Below, piece after piece: positions 36,062 to 43,336 of a stretch of DNA of 46,691 nucleotides. The stretch lies in NCBI RefSeq assembly GCF_000157995.1, contig NZ_GG657561.1, positions 238,541-285,231 on the forward strand, in the 5' to 3' direction. Within the stretch, counting starts at the first letter, position 1. Each line of letters opens with the position of its first letter. A program made the position numbers and the translations under genes. Origin of the DNA: Holdemania filiformis DSM 12042 (GTDB lineage Bacteria > Bacillota_I > Bacilli_A > Erysipelotrichales > Erysipelotrichaceae). A model generated the notes under the pieces. That model was not told where the DNA came from. It worked only from the letters and a program-made list of their open reading frames with translations, and did no database searches.

Positions 36062-36274
36062 ATGAAACAGGGTGCTTTGATTTTTGACGAGCAGACAGAC
36101 CGCTACGACATCCGCTTTGACCTTGCGGACTATTACGGCGGCCTGCACTGCGGAGAAACTTTTGATGTGATGGTGGGCGGCAGATGGAGGCCGACCCGCA
36201 TTGAAATGGCCGAGAACTGGTATCTGGTGGGAATCCATGCCGACGACCTCTCCGGCCTGCGGGTGCGGATTTAA
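36062..36274 (+). CDS. DUF5348 family ICE protein
   Basis: This 70-residue protein resembles the DUF5348 proteins found between the DUF6017 and PcfB genes in Tn1549-like elements. It starts KQGALIFDEQTDRYDIRFDL and contains LHCGETFDVMVGGRWRPTRI, a small beta-rich module. It has a strong GGAGG ahead of the ATG. Its function is unknown. Position and size are as in related elements. Confidence 0.78.
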   Translation: MKQGALIFDEQTDRYDIRFDLADYYGGLHCGETFDVMVGGRWRPTRIEMAENWYLVGIHADDLSGLRVRI

Positions 36275-36315
36275 GCCATCCGCCTGCCTGCTGACTTTCC
36301 AAGGAGGGATAGCAG

Positions 36316-36792
36316 TTGCAGGAAGAAGTAGACCAGAAAACCATAGCGTTAGCGGTTAAGACGGGCAAGCTCACCGCCCAAGTGCTGCAAGCGGCCATCC
36401 GAAAATATCTGGCCGCCCGGCAGAAAGGGACGGGCAAGGCCCATCACGGCCAGCAGAGCTTACGGCAGCTCAAAAAGGACGGTTCCGCCCTGTCCAACAT
36501 TGAGATCACCGACGCCAACATTGGCTTATTTAAGCCCTGCGCCAAGAAATACGACATTGATTTTACCTTGCGGAAAGACCGCACTACCCATCCGCCCCGG
36601 TATATCGTGATCTTCAAATCCAAGCAGGCGGACAATCTGGAACAGGCGTTTAAGGAGTTTACGGCCAAGAAGCTCAAACAGCAGGAACGCCCCTCCATCC
36701 GAAAGACCCTTGCCGTCCTGAAAGGAAAGACAGCGGCCAGAAGCAGCCAGCAGGCCAAGGAGAAAATCAAGGAAAGGGGGCTGTCACGATGA
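36316..36792 (+). CDS. PcfB family protein (DUF3801)
   Basis: PcfB was named in Enterococcus plasmid pCF10, where it links the relaxosome to the coupling protein PcfC. This 158-residue member has the usual order: an N-terminal helix QKTIALAVKTGKLTAQVLQAAIRKYLA, HHGQQSLRQLKKDGSALSNIEI in the middle, and CAKKYDIDFTLRKD, then a basic C-terminus. The start is a TTG (36316) with GGAGG nine bases upstream; no ATG fits. The stop overlaps the virD4 start by four bases. With virD4 broken downstream, its partner is absent from this copy of the ICE. Confidence 0.87.
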   Translation: MQEEVDQKTIALAVKTGKLTAQVLQAAIRKYLAARQKGTGKAHHGQQSLRQLKKDGSALSNIEITDANIGLFKPCAKKYDIDFTLRKDRTTHPPRYIVIFKSKQADNLEQAFKEFTAKKLKQQERPSIRKTLAVLKGKTAARSSQQAKEKIKERGLSR

Positions 36793-37094
36793 AGCCGGAA
36801 ATGAAAAAACTGATAATTGCCAACCTGCCCTACCTGCTGTTTGTTTACCTGTTCGGCAAGCTGGGACAGACCTACCGGCTGGCGGCTGGGGCGGACTTGT
36901 CGGAAAAACTGCTGCACCTTGCGGACGGCTTTTCCCTTGCCTTTGAAAGCGCCGCCCCCAGCTTCCACCTGTTCGATCTGGCGGTGGGCGTGGCCGGTGC
37001 GGTGGCATTGCGCCTGATGGTGTACTGCAAGAGCAAGAACGCCAAGAAATACCGCCGGGGTGTCGAGTACGGCAGCGCCCGTTGGAGTGCATAA
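36789..37094 (+). pseudogene. VirD4/TraG coupling protein gene, 5' fragment (interrupted)
   Basis: This is the first 99 codons of a VirD4-type coupling protein. There are two membrane segments (about residues 9-25 and 60-78) and the conserved RRGVEYGSARW just before the ATPase domain. After Trp99 (codon 37083-37085) the sequence changes to foreign DNA, which adds two codons (Ser, Ala) and a stop at 37092-37094. The remainder of the gene resumes in the same frame at 45336. The start overlaps the pcfB stop. Without the ATPase domain this fragment cannot support DNA transfer. Confidence 0.92.
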
Positions 37095-37141
37095 TTTTAA
37101 GTGTAAATGACACATACATGGACGCACAGGAGGTTATGCAC

Positions 37142-38989
37142 ATGACTGATTATAGCAAAATTACAGCCCTTTACTCCCGCCTTTCCGTGGGCGACGAGGA
37201 CAGGGACGGCGGCGAGAGCAACAGCATACAGAACCAAAAAATATTTTTGGAGAACTATGCCAGAGGGCAGCACCTAACCAATATCCGGCACTACATTGAC
37301 GATGACGAAAGCGGCAGGTTTTTTGACCGTTCCGCCTACTCCCGCATGATGGACGATGTGGAAAACGGGAAAATCGGTGTCTGCATTATGAAAGACCTTA
37401 CCCGCTGGGGGCGTGACTATCTCCAAGTCGGCAACGCGATGGAGATATTCAGACGGAACAATGTGCGTTTTATCGCGGTCAACAACGGGATAGACAGCGA
37501 GAAGCCCGACACGCTGGAGTTCGCGCCCTTTATCAACATCATGTCGGAGTGGTACGCAAAGGACATCAGCAAGAAAGTGAAAACAGGCATTAAGACCAAA
37601 GGCATGAGCGGAAAGCCGATTGTCACCGAAGCCCCTTACGGTTATGTCAAAGACCCGGACAACAAGGATTTTTGGATAATCGACGAAGAAGCCGCCGAGG
37701 TTGTCCGTTTGATTTTCCGTCTGTTTATCGGCGGGAAGAACCGAAACCAAATCGCCGTGCATCTGAAAAACGAGCAAATCCCTACCCCCACTTTCTATAT
37801 GAAAGACCGGGGGCGGGGAACCTGTAAAAATAAGACACTCAACGAGGATAACCGCTGCAAGTGGAACAAAGCCACCTTGACCAATATCCTCACACGGCAG
37901 GAGTATTGCGGCGATGTGGTCAACTTCAAGACCACAAAGCATTTCCGGGATAAACATAACCACTATGTAGACCGGAGCCAGTGGCACATCACAGAAAATG
38001 TGCATGAGCCGATTATCAGCCGCAGCGATTTTGAAACCGTACAGCGGATTTTGGAAAACGCACCCGTCAAACGCCCCAACGGGGACGGGGAAATCCACCC
38101 TCTGTCCGGCTTGCTTTTCTGTAAAGACTGCGGCGCAAAAATGCACATTCGCATAGATTATCGGAACGGCGGCAAGCGGCACGTTGCTTTTTGCAGCGAG
38201 TACCACAAGGGGAAAGCCAAGAACCCCAAATGCCATTCCCCGCACATCATGGACGCGGATTTGCTCATGCAGACCATCGCGGAAGTGCTGAAGAAAATCG
38301 AGGACTATTCTATCAGCAACCGGGCGGAGTTTGAAGCCTTAGTGAAAAAGAACCTTGCCATGCAGCAGACCGACCAGACCAAAAAGCAGCAGAAGCGTAT
38401 TCCGCAAATCACGACGCGCCTTGAACAGATTGACAAGGTGCTGAATAAGCTCTATGAGGACAACGCCCTCGGCACGATCCCGCAAGACCGTTATGAGCAG
38501 ATGTCGCAGAAGTATTCGGAAGAATACTACGCGCTGAAAGCGGAGCTTGCCACGCTCCAAGAGCAGCTATCCGCTTACGAGAACGCGGGAGGACGGGCGC
38601 AGAAGTTTTTGAAGCTGACGGAACGCCATGCCGCCTTTACCGACCTGACCCCCGCCATTCTCAACGAGTTTATCAGCCGGATTGAAGTGCATGAGCGCGA
38701 CCAGAAAAGGGCGAGATACGCAATCCAGCACATCAGCATATATTTCAATTATATTGGCAAGTTTGAGAATGAAGTGACACAGCTTGCAGAGCCGACCGAG
38801 CAGGAAATCCGGCAAATGCGGGAGGAAATCGAGGAAGCCAAAAAGGAAAAGAGCCGCGCCTACCACCGGCAGTATTCAAGGGAGTACCGGGCGAGAAACC
38901 TTGAAAAGCAGCGGGAGTATGACCGCATGAAAGCGAGGGAATACCGGGCAAGGCGAAAGGCACAGGCAGCCGCACAGCCCGCACAGTAA
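37142..38989 (+). CDS. Large serine recombinase (TnpX/TndX-like) of the nested element
   Basis: This 615-residue protein has a resolvase domain with the nucleophile Ser15 in ALYSRLSVGDED, followed by GIGVCIMKDLTRWGRDYL-type motifs (here KIGVCIMKDLTRWGRDYLQV near residues 78-97). A recombinase domain with APYGYVKDP follows near 164, then a zinc ribbon (CKDC near 327-330 and a later Cys pair), then a long coiled coil (about 395-480) and a very basic C-terminus rich in Arg and Tyr. Such enzymes excise and insert elements at short dinucleotide cores, in agreement with the TGG at both ends. ATG 37142 has AGGAGG nine bases upstream; upstream in-frame starts reach into the junction and are not credible. 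Confidence 0.95.
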   Translation: MTDYSKITALYSRLSVGDEDRDGGESNSIQNQKIFLENYARGQHLTNIRHYIDDDESGRFFDRSAYSRMMDDVENGKIGVCIMKDLTRWGRDYLQVGNAMEIFRRNNVRFIAVNNGIDSEKPDTLEFAPFINIMSEWYAKDISKKVKTGIKTKGMSGKPIVTEAPYGYVKDPDNKDFWIIDEEAAEVVRLIFRLFIGGKNRNQIAVHLKNEQIPTPTFYMKDRGRGTCKNKTLNEDNRCKWNKATLTNILTRQEYCGDVVNFKTTKHFRDKHNHYVDRSQWHITENVHEPIISRSDFETVQRILENAPVKRPNGDGEIHPLSGLLFCKDCGAKMHIRIDYRNGGKRHVAFCSEYHKGKAKNPKCHSPHIMDADLLMQTIAEVLKKIEDYSISNRAEFEALVKKNLAMQQTDQTKKQQKRIPQITTRLEQIDKVLNKLYEDNALGTIPQDRYEQMSQKYSEEYYALKAELATLQEQLSAYENAGGRAQKFLKLTERHAAFTDLTPAILNEFISRIEVHERDQKRARYAIQHISIYFNYIGKFENEVTQLAEPTEQEIRQMREEIEEAKKEKSRAYHRQYSREYRARNLEKQREYDRMKAREYRARRKAQAAAQPAQ

Positions 38990-39008
38990 AACAGAATAAC
39001 CGTCAACC

Positions 39009-39045
39009 AAGAGGGATTTTCCGAACTACGGGAAATCCCTCTTTT
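39009..39045 (+). terminator. Terminator after the serine recombinase
   Basis: AAGAGGGATTT (39009-39019) pairs exactly with AAATCCCTCTT (39033-39043), then TT. An 11-base perfect stem. Confidence 0.85.
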
Positions 39046-39068
39046 GCGCCCAAAGAAAGGAGCCGCCT

Positions 39069-39260
39069 ATGGCAGAACAGACCCCCGACAGTATCATCAC
39101 GACCCAGAGGAACGGGCAGACCATTGTTGCGGAGTTATTTTTCAATCACAGCAGCACAGAAACATTCCGCGACAAGCTGCTCAAACTGGTGCTTGCCGAC
39201 AGCTCACGTTTATCCGCGTCTGACGGTCAAGAGCCGGAAAAAACAGAAATCTTGCGATAA
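39069..39260 (+). CDS. tnpW: TnpW family transposon protein
   Basis: This 63-residue protein matches the small TnpW family first seen next to tnpX in Tn4451. It has the core GQTIVAELFFNHSSTETFRDKLLKLVLAD, with an acidic tail. The function is not known; it is found beside large serine recombinases. The AAAGGAG upstream of ATG 39069 is good. The 3' end contains the first copy of a 20-base repeat (39226-39245). Confidence 0.83.
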   Translation: MAEQTPDSIITTQRNGQTIVAELFFNHSSTETFRDKLLKLVLADSSRLSASDGQEPEKTEILR

Positions 39261-39345
39261 CAGCCGCCCTGACGAACCATTCCCTGTCCGGGCGGTTTCT
39301 ATTTGAAAATCCTTATTTTCCCCAAGTCAAGAGCCGGGAAAAACA
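39226..39345. repeat. Pair of 20-base direct repeats 100 bases apart
   Basis: GTCAAGAGCCGGAAAAAACA (39226-39245) and GTCAAGAGCCGGGAAAAACA (39326-39345) differ at one base and start exactly 100 bases apart. The first lies in the tnpW coding end, the second in the following intergenic DNA. Together they could mark a past duplication or a binding site. Confidence 0.65.
39263..39302 (+). terminator. Probable terminator after tnpW
   Basis: CCGCCC (39264-39269) pairs with GGGCGG (39290-39295) around a 20-base loop, and TTTCTATTT follows. The stem is short, so confidence is moderate. Confidence 0.5.
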
Positions 39346-39393
39346 CCCGAAAAATGCCCCTATTGCGTAACAGGGGCGCAGAAAGGAGAGTTT

Positions 39394-39708
39394 ATGAGAA
39401 CAGGGCTTACGAAGCAGGAAAAGACCACCGATATTTGGTTTGACGAGAAAGACCCGCTAATCCATATCCGCACCCACAACACCGACTTAAAGAAGCGGCT
39501 TGCCGCCTATGCCGGACAGCACCCCGACCAGTGCCGCCAGACCGACGCAGACCCGGACACGGGCTGCATGGAGTTTGAAATCCGCAAGGGGCGTTTCTCT
39601 TTCCGTCTGACCGCCCCATACAGCGAGGAACGCCGGAGAGCCGCCAGCAAAGCAGCGAAAGCACATACCGATAACTTGTCACGCACTATTCAAAAAAGTG
39701 TGATATAA
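39394..39708 (+). CDS. Conserved IME protein of unknown function
   Basis: I do not assign a function to this 104-residue protein. It is hydrophilic and fairly charged (TGLTKQEKTTDIWFDEKDPL, then IHIRTHNTDLKKRLAAYAGQ, and a basic end with RRRAASKAAKAH). It may form a small mixed alpha-beta domain. A good AAAGGAG precedes ATG 39394. It lies between tnpW and the sigma factor; a hairpin, GCCCCT with AGGGGC at about 39356-39377, lies just upstream. Similar small proteins seem common in elements of this group, judging from gene order. Confidence 0.65.
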   Translation: MRTGLTKQEKTTDIWFDEKDPLIHIRTHNTDLKKRLAAYAGQHPDQCRQTDADPDTGCMEFEIRKGRFSFRLTAPYSEERRRAASKAAKAHTDNLSRTIQKSVI

Positions 39709-39792
39709 TTTTTTTGAAAAAGTTTGAGATTTGATGTAGTATTTGCAGCTAAAACCGTAGTATATAGGTGAAGCCGGAAAGGAGGCGATGTG

Positions 39793-40353
39793 ATGATAAC
39801 AGATGAAAATATCATTGAATTGTTTTTCGCGCGTTCAGAACAAGGCATACGGGAACTGGACACAAAATACGGAAAAGACTTCCACAATCTTTCCTACCAT
39901 ATCGTAGGGAGCAGGCAAGATGCGGAAGAATGTGTAAACGATGCCTATTTAGGCGCATGGAACGCGATTCCCCCGGCGCGCCCCAATCCACTGCTGACTT
40001 ATATCTGTAAAATAGTTCGGAACATTTCATTGAAGATTTATTACAGAAAGGAAGCAGCAAAACGAAGCAGCCATTACACGATTGCTATGGAGGAAATCGA
40101 AGCCTGCATAGCAGCCCCTAACACAGTAGAAGCAGAGATTGAGGCCAGAGAATTAGCCCGTATCATTGGGGAATTTTTGGACACGCTGACCCTCGAAAAC
40201 CGCGTTATCTTCATGCGCCGCTACTGGTTTTCCGATAGCTGCAAGGACATAGCCGAGTTTGTAGGGCTTTCGGAGAAAAATATCTCCGTCCGGCTGACCC
40301 GTATCCGTCAGAAAATGAAAAGCTATTTAGCAGAAAGAGAGGTATTCGTATGA
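39793..40353 (+). CDS. ECF-like sigma-70 family RNA polymerase sigma factor of the IME
   Basis: This 186-residue protein has the two sigma regions of group 4 factors. Region 2 is near residues 12-78 (ELDTKYGKDFHNLSYHIVGS, then RQDAEECVNDAYLGAWNAIPP, the usual -10 binding helix). Region 4 is near 118-180 (LDTLTLENRVIFMRRYW, then CKDIAEFVGLSEKNISVRLT, a helix-turn-helix for the -35 box). ATG 39793 has GGAGG seven bases upstream. The stop overlaps the next gene, whose product has the form of an anti-sigma partner. It probably controls element genes, but target promoters are not identified. Confidence 0.88.
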   Translation: MITDENIIELFFARSEQGIRELDTKYGKDFHNLSYHIVGSRQDAEECVNDAYLGAWNAIPPARPNPLLTYICKIVRNISLKIYYRKEAAKRSSHYTIAMEEIEACIAAPNTVEAEIEARELARIIGEFLDTLTLENRVIFMRRYWFSDSCKDIAEFVGLSEKNISVRLTRIRQKMKSYLAEREVFV

Positions 40354-41207
40354 ACTCTAAGAAGTTTTCCGAGGCCATGAGCGAGCTTGACAGCAAATAC
40401 ATTGACGAAGCCCTCAACTATAAAAAGAAAGCGAGAAAGCCGGGTTGGATTAAGTGGGGAGCTGCGGTAGCTTGCCTGTGCCTTATTATTAGTGGTATGT
40501 ATTTGTTAAGACCAAATGATTACAACGAGGCTGGAAACAATGGCGGTATCGTAATGCTTTTTACTGAGGCCAAAGTTGTTGAGGTGTTCTCTCCACGATC
40601 TGTTCTCGTCGAGATTACAAAGGAGAATATATATAATGCAAATACCGACGAAAATCTATTCAATGTTGGCGATATGGTGCAAGCCGAATTTAATGAGGAT
40701 ATAGTGCTGCATTTTGTTAGCGGTGATGTCGTTATAATTGGCAGGGGCAATACCGCAAAAGTTGATTATTCGCAGAAACCATATATTGCACAATGCAACA
40801 ACATTAAAATCAAAGCGAAAGAAGATTACCGAAATATTTGGGTTAGTGCAGAAACTGACGAGGGAGCAGAAGAAGCTGGGATTACTTTCGTAGAAAATAC
40901 TTACGGGGAATATTTGGAAAACCTTCCGTCGGACAATAGCTATCGGATTGAAGATTATAAGCTGTTAGACCATACCCTTTTAGAAACCACGGAAACCTCG
41001 GTGTCGGGCGAGTTCACATTTGCCGTTAAAGCCACAGATGCTGAACAATACGCGGGGGAATATACTTTGAATGGTACAGGGGATTATGAGGGCTGGTTAA
41101 TACTTCGACGGAGCTTTACTTTGGAACATCGTAATAACCCATATTGGAAGTGCATAGAGCTAAAAGATGTACCAATTTTAAATAGCGAATATGTTAATGT
41201 AGAATAA
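40350..41207 (+). CDS. Membrane-anchored anti-sigma-like partner of the IME sigma factor
   Basis: The 285-residue protein has a short cytoplasmic N-terminus (KKFSEAMSELDSKYIDEALN, typical of small anti-sigma proteins in gut Bacillota), one membrane segment at about residues 36-53, and a large outer domain without signature motifs. Overlap with the sigma gene by four bases argues for functional pairing. Only the N-terminal part looks like the rest of the IME; from about 40,480 the DNA is much richer in A and T than its neighbours, so the outer domain may have come from elsewhere. Its signal is unknown. Confidence 0.72.
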   Translation: MNSKKFSEAMSELDSKYIDEALNYKKKARKPGWIKWGAAVACLCLIISGMYLLRPNDYNEAGNNGGIVMLFTEAKVVEVFSPRSVLVEITKENIYNANTDENLFNVGDMVQAEFNEDIVLHFVSGDVVIIGRGNTAKVDYSQKPYIAQCNNIKIKAKEDYRNIWVSAETDEGAEEAGITFVENTYGEYLENLPSDNSYRIEDYKLLDHTLLETTETSVSGEFTFAVKATDAEQYAGEYTLNGTGDYEGWLILRRSFTLEHRNNPYWKCIELKDVPILNSEYVNVE

Positions 41208-41211
41208 CCAA

Positions 41212-41248
41212 ACATACGGGCAACTGATTTAATCGGTTGCCCGTATGT
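41212..41248 (+). terminator. Perfect 13-base hairpin after the anti-sigma-like gene
   Basis: ACATACGGGCAAC (41212-41224) is repeated inverted as GTTGCCCGTATGT (41236-41248). The downstream T run is short (TACATTT), so it may end transcription inefficiently or act as a structured RNA. Confidence 0.65.
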
Positions 41249-41279
41249 TACATTTAGAAGCAGAAAGGAGCGACCAACC

Positions 41280-41576
41280 ATGACAAAGCCAAGAGAGAAA
41301 ACCCGCGAGGAGCTGCAAGCCGAGATTGAGGACGGAAAGAAGAAAATCCGGCAGTTTGAGAACCGGGAAAAGATGTTGCGTCAGAAGTTATCCAAAGAGG
41401 AACGCCGGACACGCAGCCACCGCCTTATCGTCCGGGGCGCGGTCTTTGAAAGCATTGTGCCGGAAGCAAAGAACATGACCGACGAGGAAGCCGCAGCACT
41501 TCTCCAGCTTGCATTGACGAGTGAACCAGCGCGGGAATATCTGAAAAAACGAGCCGAAAGCGGGAACGCCGAATAA
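41280..41576 (+). CDS. DUF3847 family protein
   Basis: This 98-residue protein matches DUF3847, regularly encoded just upstream of MobA/MobL relaxases in such elements. It has KTREELQAEIEDGKKKIRQF, then NREKMLRQKLSKEERRTRSHRL, and an AEAKNMTDEEAAALL-like segment (here PEAKNMTDEEAAALLQLAL). The N-terminal half should be a basic coiled coil. A role as accessory relaxosome protein is plausible from its position but unproven. AGGAGCGACC precedes the start. Confidence 0.82.
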   Translation: MTKPREKTREELQAEIEDGKKKIRQFENREKMLRQKLSKEERRTRSHRLIVRGAVFESIVPEAKNMTDEEAAALLQLALTSEPAREYLKKRAESGNAE

Positions 41577-41817
41577 ATCCCTTTGGAACAAAGGGCGCAC
41601 TTATACACCCTTGCGGGCGTGTGCGCTCTGCCGAGGGCTTTATCTCCGCACAGGGAGATTTCCCCGCGCTCCGATATGGCGGCTTTGCCGCAACAAGGGG
41701 CTGCACCCCTTGCGCCGCTTCGCGGCTATCCCTGCACACCCACAAAAACAGTACACCCGCCGTTGGCGTCTGTACCATTTTTGTGGGTTTTATTATCCTA
41801 TCCGGGAGGTGATACCC
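41577..41817 (+). other. Candidate oriT / structured region upstream of the relaxase
   Basis: This 241-base gap is packed with inverted repeats: CACCC(TTGC)GGGCGTG near 41610; GCGGC with GCCGC near 41680; CAAGGGG with CCCCTTG near 41695-41714; GCCGC with GCGGC near 41719; and ACCCACAAAAA with TTTTTGTGGGT at about 41738 and 41776, a perfect 11-base stem followed by TTTATT. The position next to the relaxase gene suggests that the nick site lies here; the last hairpin could also be a terminator. No nick site is identified. Confidence 0.5.
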
Positions 41818-43320
41818 ATAGCCATTTATCATTGGAACATCGGCATTGTGAGCCGAGGAAAAGGCAAATCAGCCGTTGCCGCAGCCGCCTACCGAAGCGG
41901 CGAAAAGCTGACAAACGAATGGGACGGAATGACCCATGACTACACCCGCAAAGGCGGCGTTGTCCATACAGAAATCATGCTGCCGCCCCATGCCCCGCCC
42001 TCATTCTCTGACCGTTCAACCTTGTGGAACAGCGTGGAGCTTTACGAGAAAGCCGGGAACGCCCAGCTTGCGCGTGAGATTGACGCGGCGCTCCCCATAG
42101 AATTATCCAGAGAGGAACAGATCCGGCTTGTCCGGGAATACTGTTCCTCTCAATTTGTTTCCAGAGGAATGTGCGTTGACTTTGCCATTCACGACACCGA
42201 CAGCGGCAATCCCCATTGTCATATCATGCTGACTATGCGACCACTTGACGAGCACGGCGCGTGGGCGGCAAAGTCCAAAAAGGAATATGACCTTGACGAA
42301 AACGGCGAGCGTATCCGCTTGCCAAGCGGCAGATATAAGACGCACAAGGTTGACCTCACGGGCTGGAACAGCCAAGAGAATGCGCTTGTTTGGCGCAAGG
42401 CATGGGCTGATATTTCAAACGACTATCTTGAGCGTGCCGGAAGCCCGGAGCGTATCGACCACCGCAGCAACGCCGAGCGCGGCATAGACGAGCTGCCCAC
42501 CGTCCACATGGGCGTGGCGGCTTGCCAGATGGAGAAGAAAGGTATCGCCACCGAGAAAGGCGCACTGAACCGCAGTATTCAAAAGACAAACCGCCTTATC
42601 CGGGAAATCCGGGCGCAGATTGGGAAGCTCAAAGAATGGATTGCCGACCTGTTCAAAGTGTGGGAAACCGCCCCGAAGCAGCCGCCGCAATCTCCCAACC
42701 TTGCAAATCTGTTGATGAAGTATTTGAGCGTTCAGAGAGAAAAGAGCCGGAAGTATTCGCAGCGTTGGCAACAACAGCACACAGCCGATGAACTGAAAAC
42801 CATAGCGGCAGCGGTCAACTATCTTTCCGAGCATGGTATCTCTACCCTTGACGAGTTGGACGCAGCCCTTTCCTCTGTCAGCGAACAGGCCGACGCTATC
42901 CGGGAGGGAATGAAAACCGCCGAGCAGCGCATGAAAGAACTGCAAAAGCTGATAGAGAATGGCGAGAATTATTTGCAGTACAAGCCCATTCATGCCGAAC
43001 TGAAAAAGTTGAAAAATGGCTGGACGAACAAACGGGATAAGTATGAGGAAGCCCACCGCGCCGAGCTGACCCTATGGAACGCAGCAAGCCGCTATCTCCA
43101 TGCAAATCTGACGGATATAAAGACGCTGCCTATCTCCAAATGGAAACAGGAATACGCCGACCTCAAAGAGCAGAGAGATACCGACTACACCAAACTGAAA
43201 GCTACCCGCGCCGAGGTTGCCGAGCTTCAAAAAATCCGCAGGTGCGTGGATATTGCACTCCGCGCCGACCAGCCGGAGCAGACGCAGAGCCGCACCAAGC
43301 GGCACGATATAGACCGCTGA
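41818..43320 (+). CDS. MobA/MobL-family relaxase of the nested element
   Basis: The relaxase nicks oriT and leads the strand into the recipient. The 500-residue protein shows AIYHWNIGIVSRGKGKSAVA, then AAAAYRSGEKL, the histidine triad motif GNPHCHIMLTMRPL near residue 127-140, and a long helical C-terminal half. Homologues begin MAIYH; here the codon at that place (41818) is ATA, spaced eight bases from GGGAGG (41804-41809), exactly as a start would be. The only other nearby in-frame start is GTG 41809, which overlaps the ribosome-binding site; earlier ones would read through the hairpins. Whether it is translated well is uncertain. Confidence 0.85.
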   Translation: MAIYHWNIGIVSRGKGKSAVAAAAYRSGEKLTNEWDGMTHDYTRKGGVVHTEIMLPPHAPPSFSDRSTLWNSVELYEKAGNAQLAREIDAALPIELSREEQIRLVREYCSSQFVSRGMCVDFAIHDTDSGNPHCHIMLTMRPLDEHGAWAAKSKKEYDLDENGERIRLPSGRYKTHKVDLTGWNSQENALVWRKAWADISNDYLERAGSPERIDHRSNAERGIDELPTVHMGVAACQMEKKGIATEKGALNRSIQKTNRLIREIRAQIGKLKEWIADLFKVWETAPKQPPQSPNLANLLMKYLSVQREKSRKYSQRWQQQHTADELKTIAAAVNYLSEHGISTLDELDAALSSVSEQADAIREGMKTAEQRMKELQKLIENGENYLQYKPIHAELKKLKNGWTNKRDKYEEAHRAELTLWNAASRYLHANLTDIKTLPISKWKQEYADLKEQRDTDYTKLKATRAEVAELQKIRRCVDIALRADQPEQTQSRTKRHDIDR

Positions 43321-43336
43321 AAGGAGTTGAACTTTT

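Noticed and set aside
37082..37141. Longer start (TTG) for the serine recombinase
   Set aside because: It would begin inside the host coupling-protein gene across the junction; AGGAGG supports ATG 37142.
37274..38245. 323-codon minus-strand frame opposite the serine recombinase
   Set aside because: It mirrors a well-supported gene on the other strand and has no protein-family features.
41611..41817. Longer relaxase reading from ATG 41611
   Set aside because: The additional residues would be encoded by the hairpin-rich gap and have no similarity to the relaxase N-terminus.
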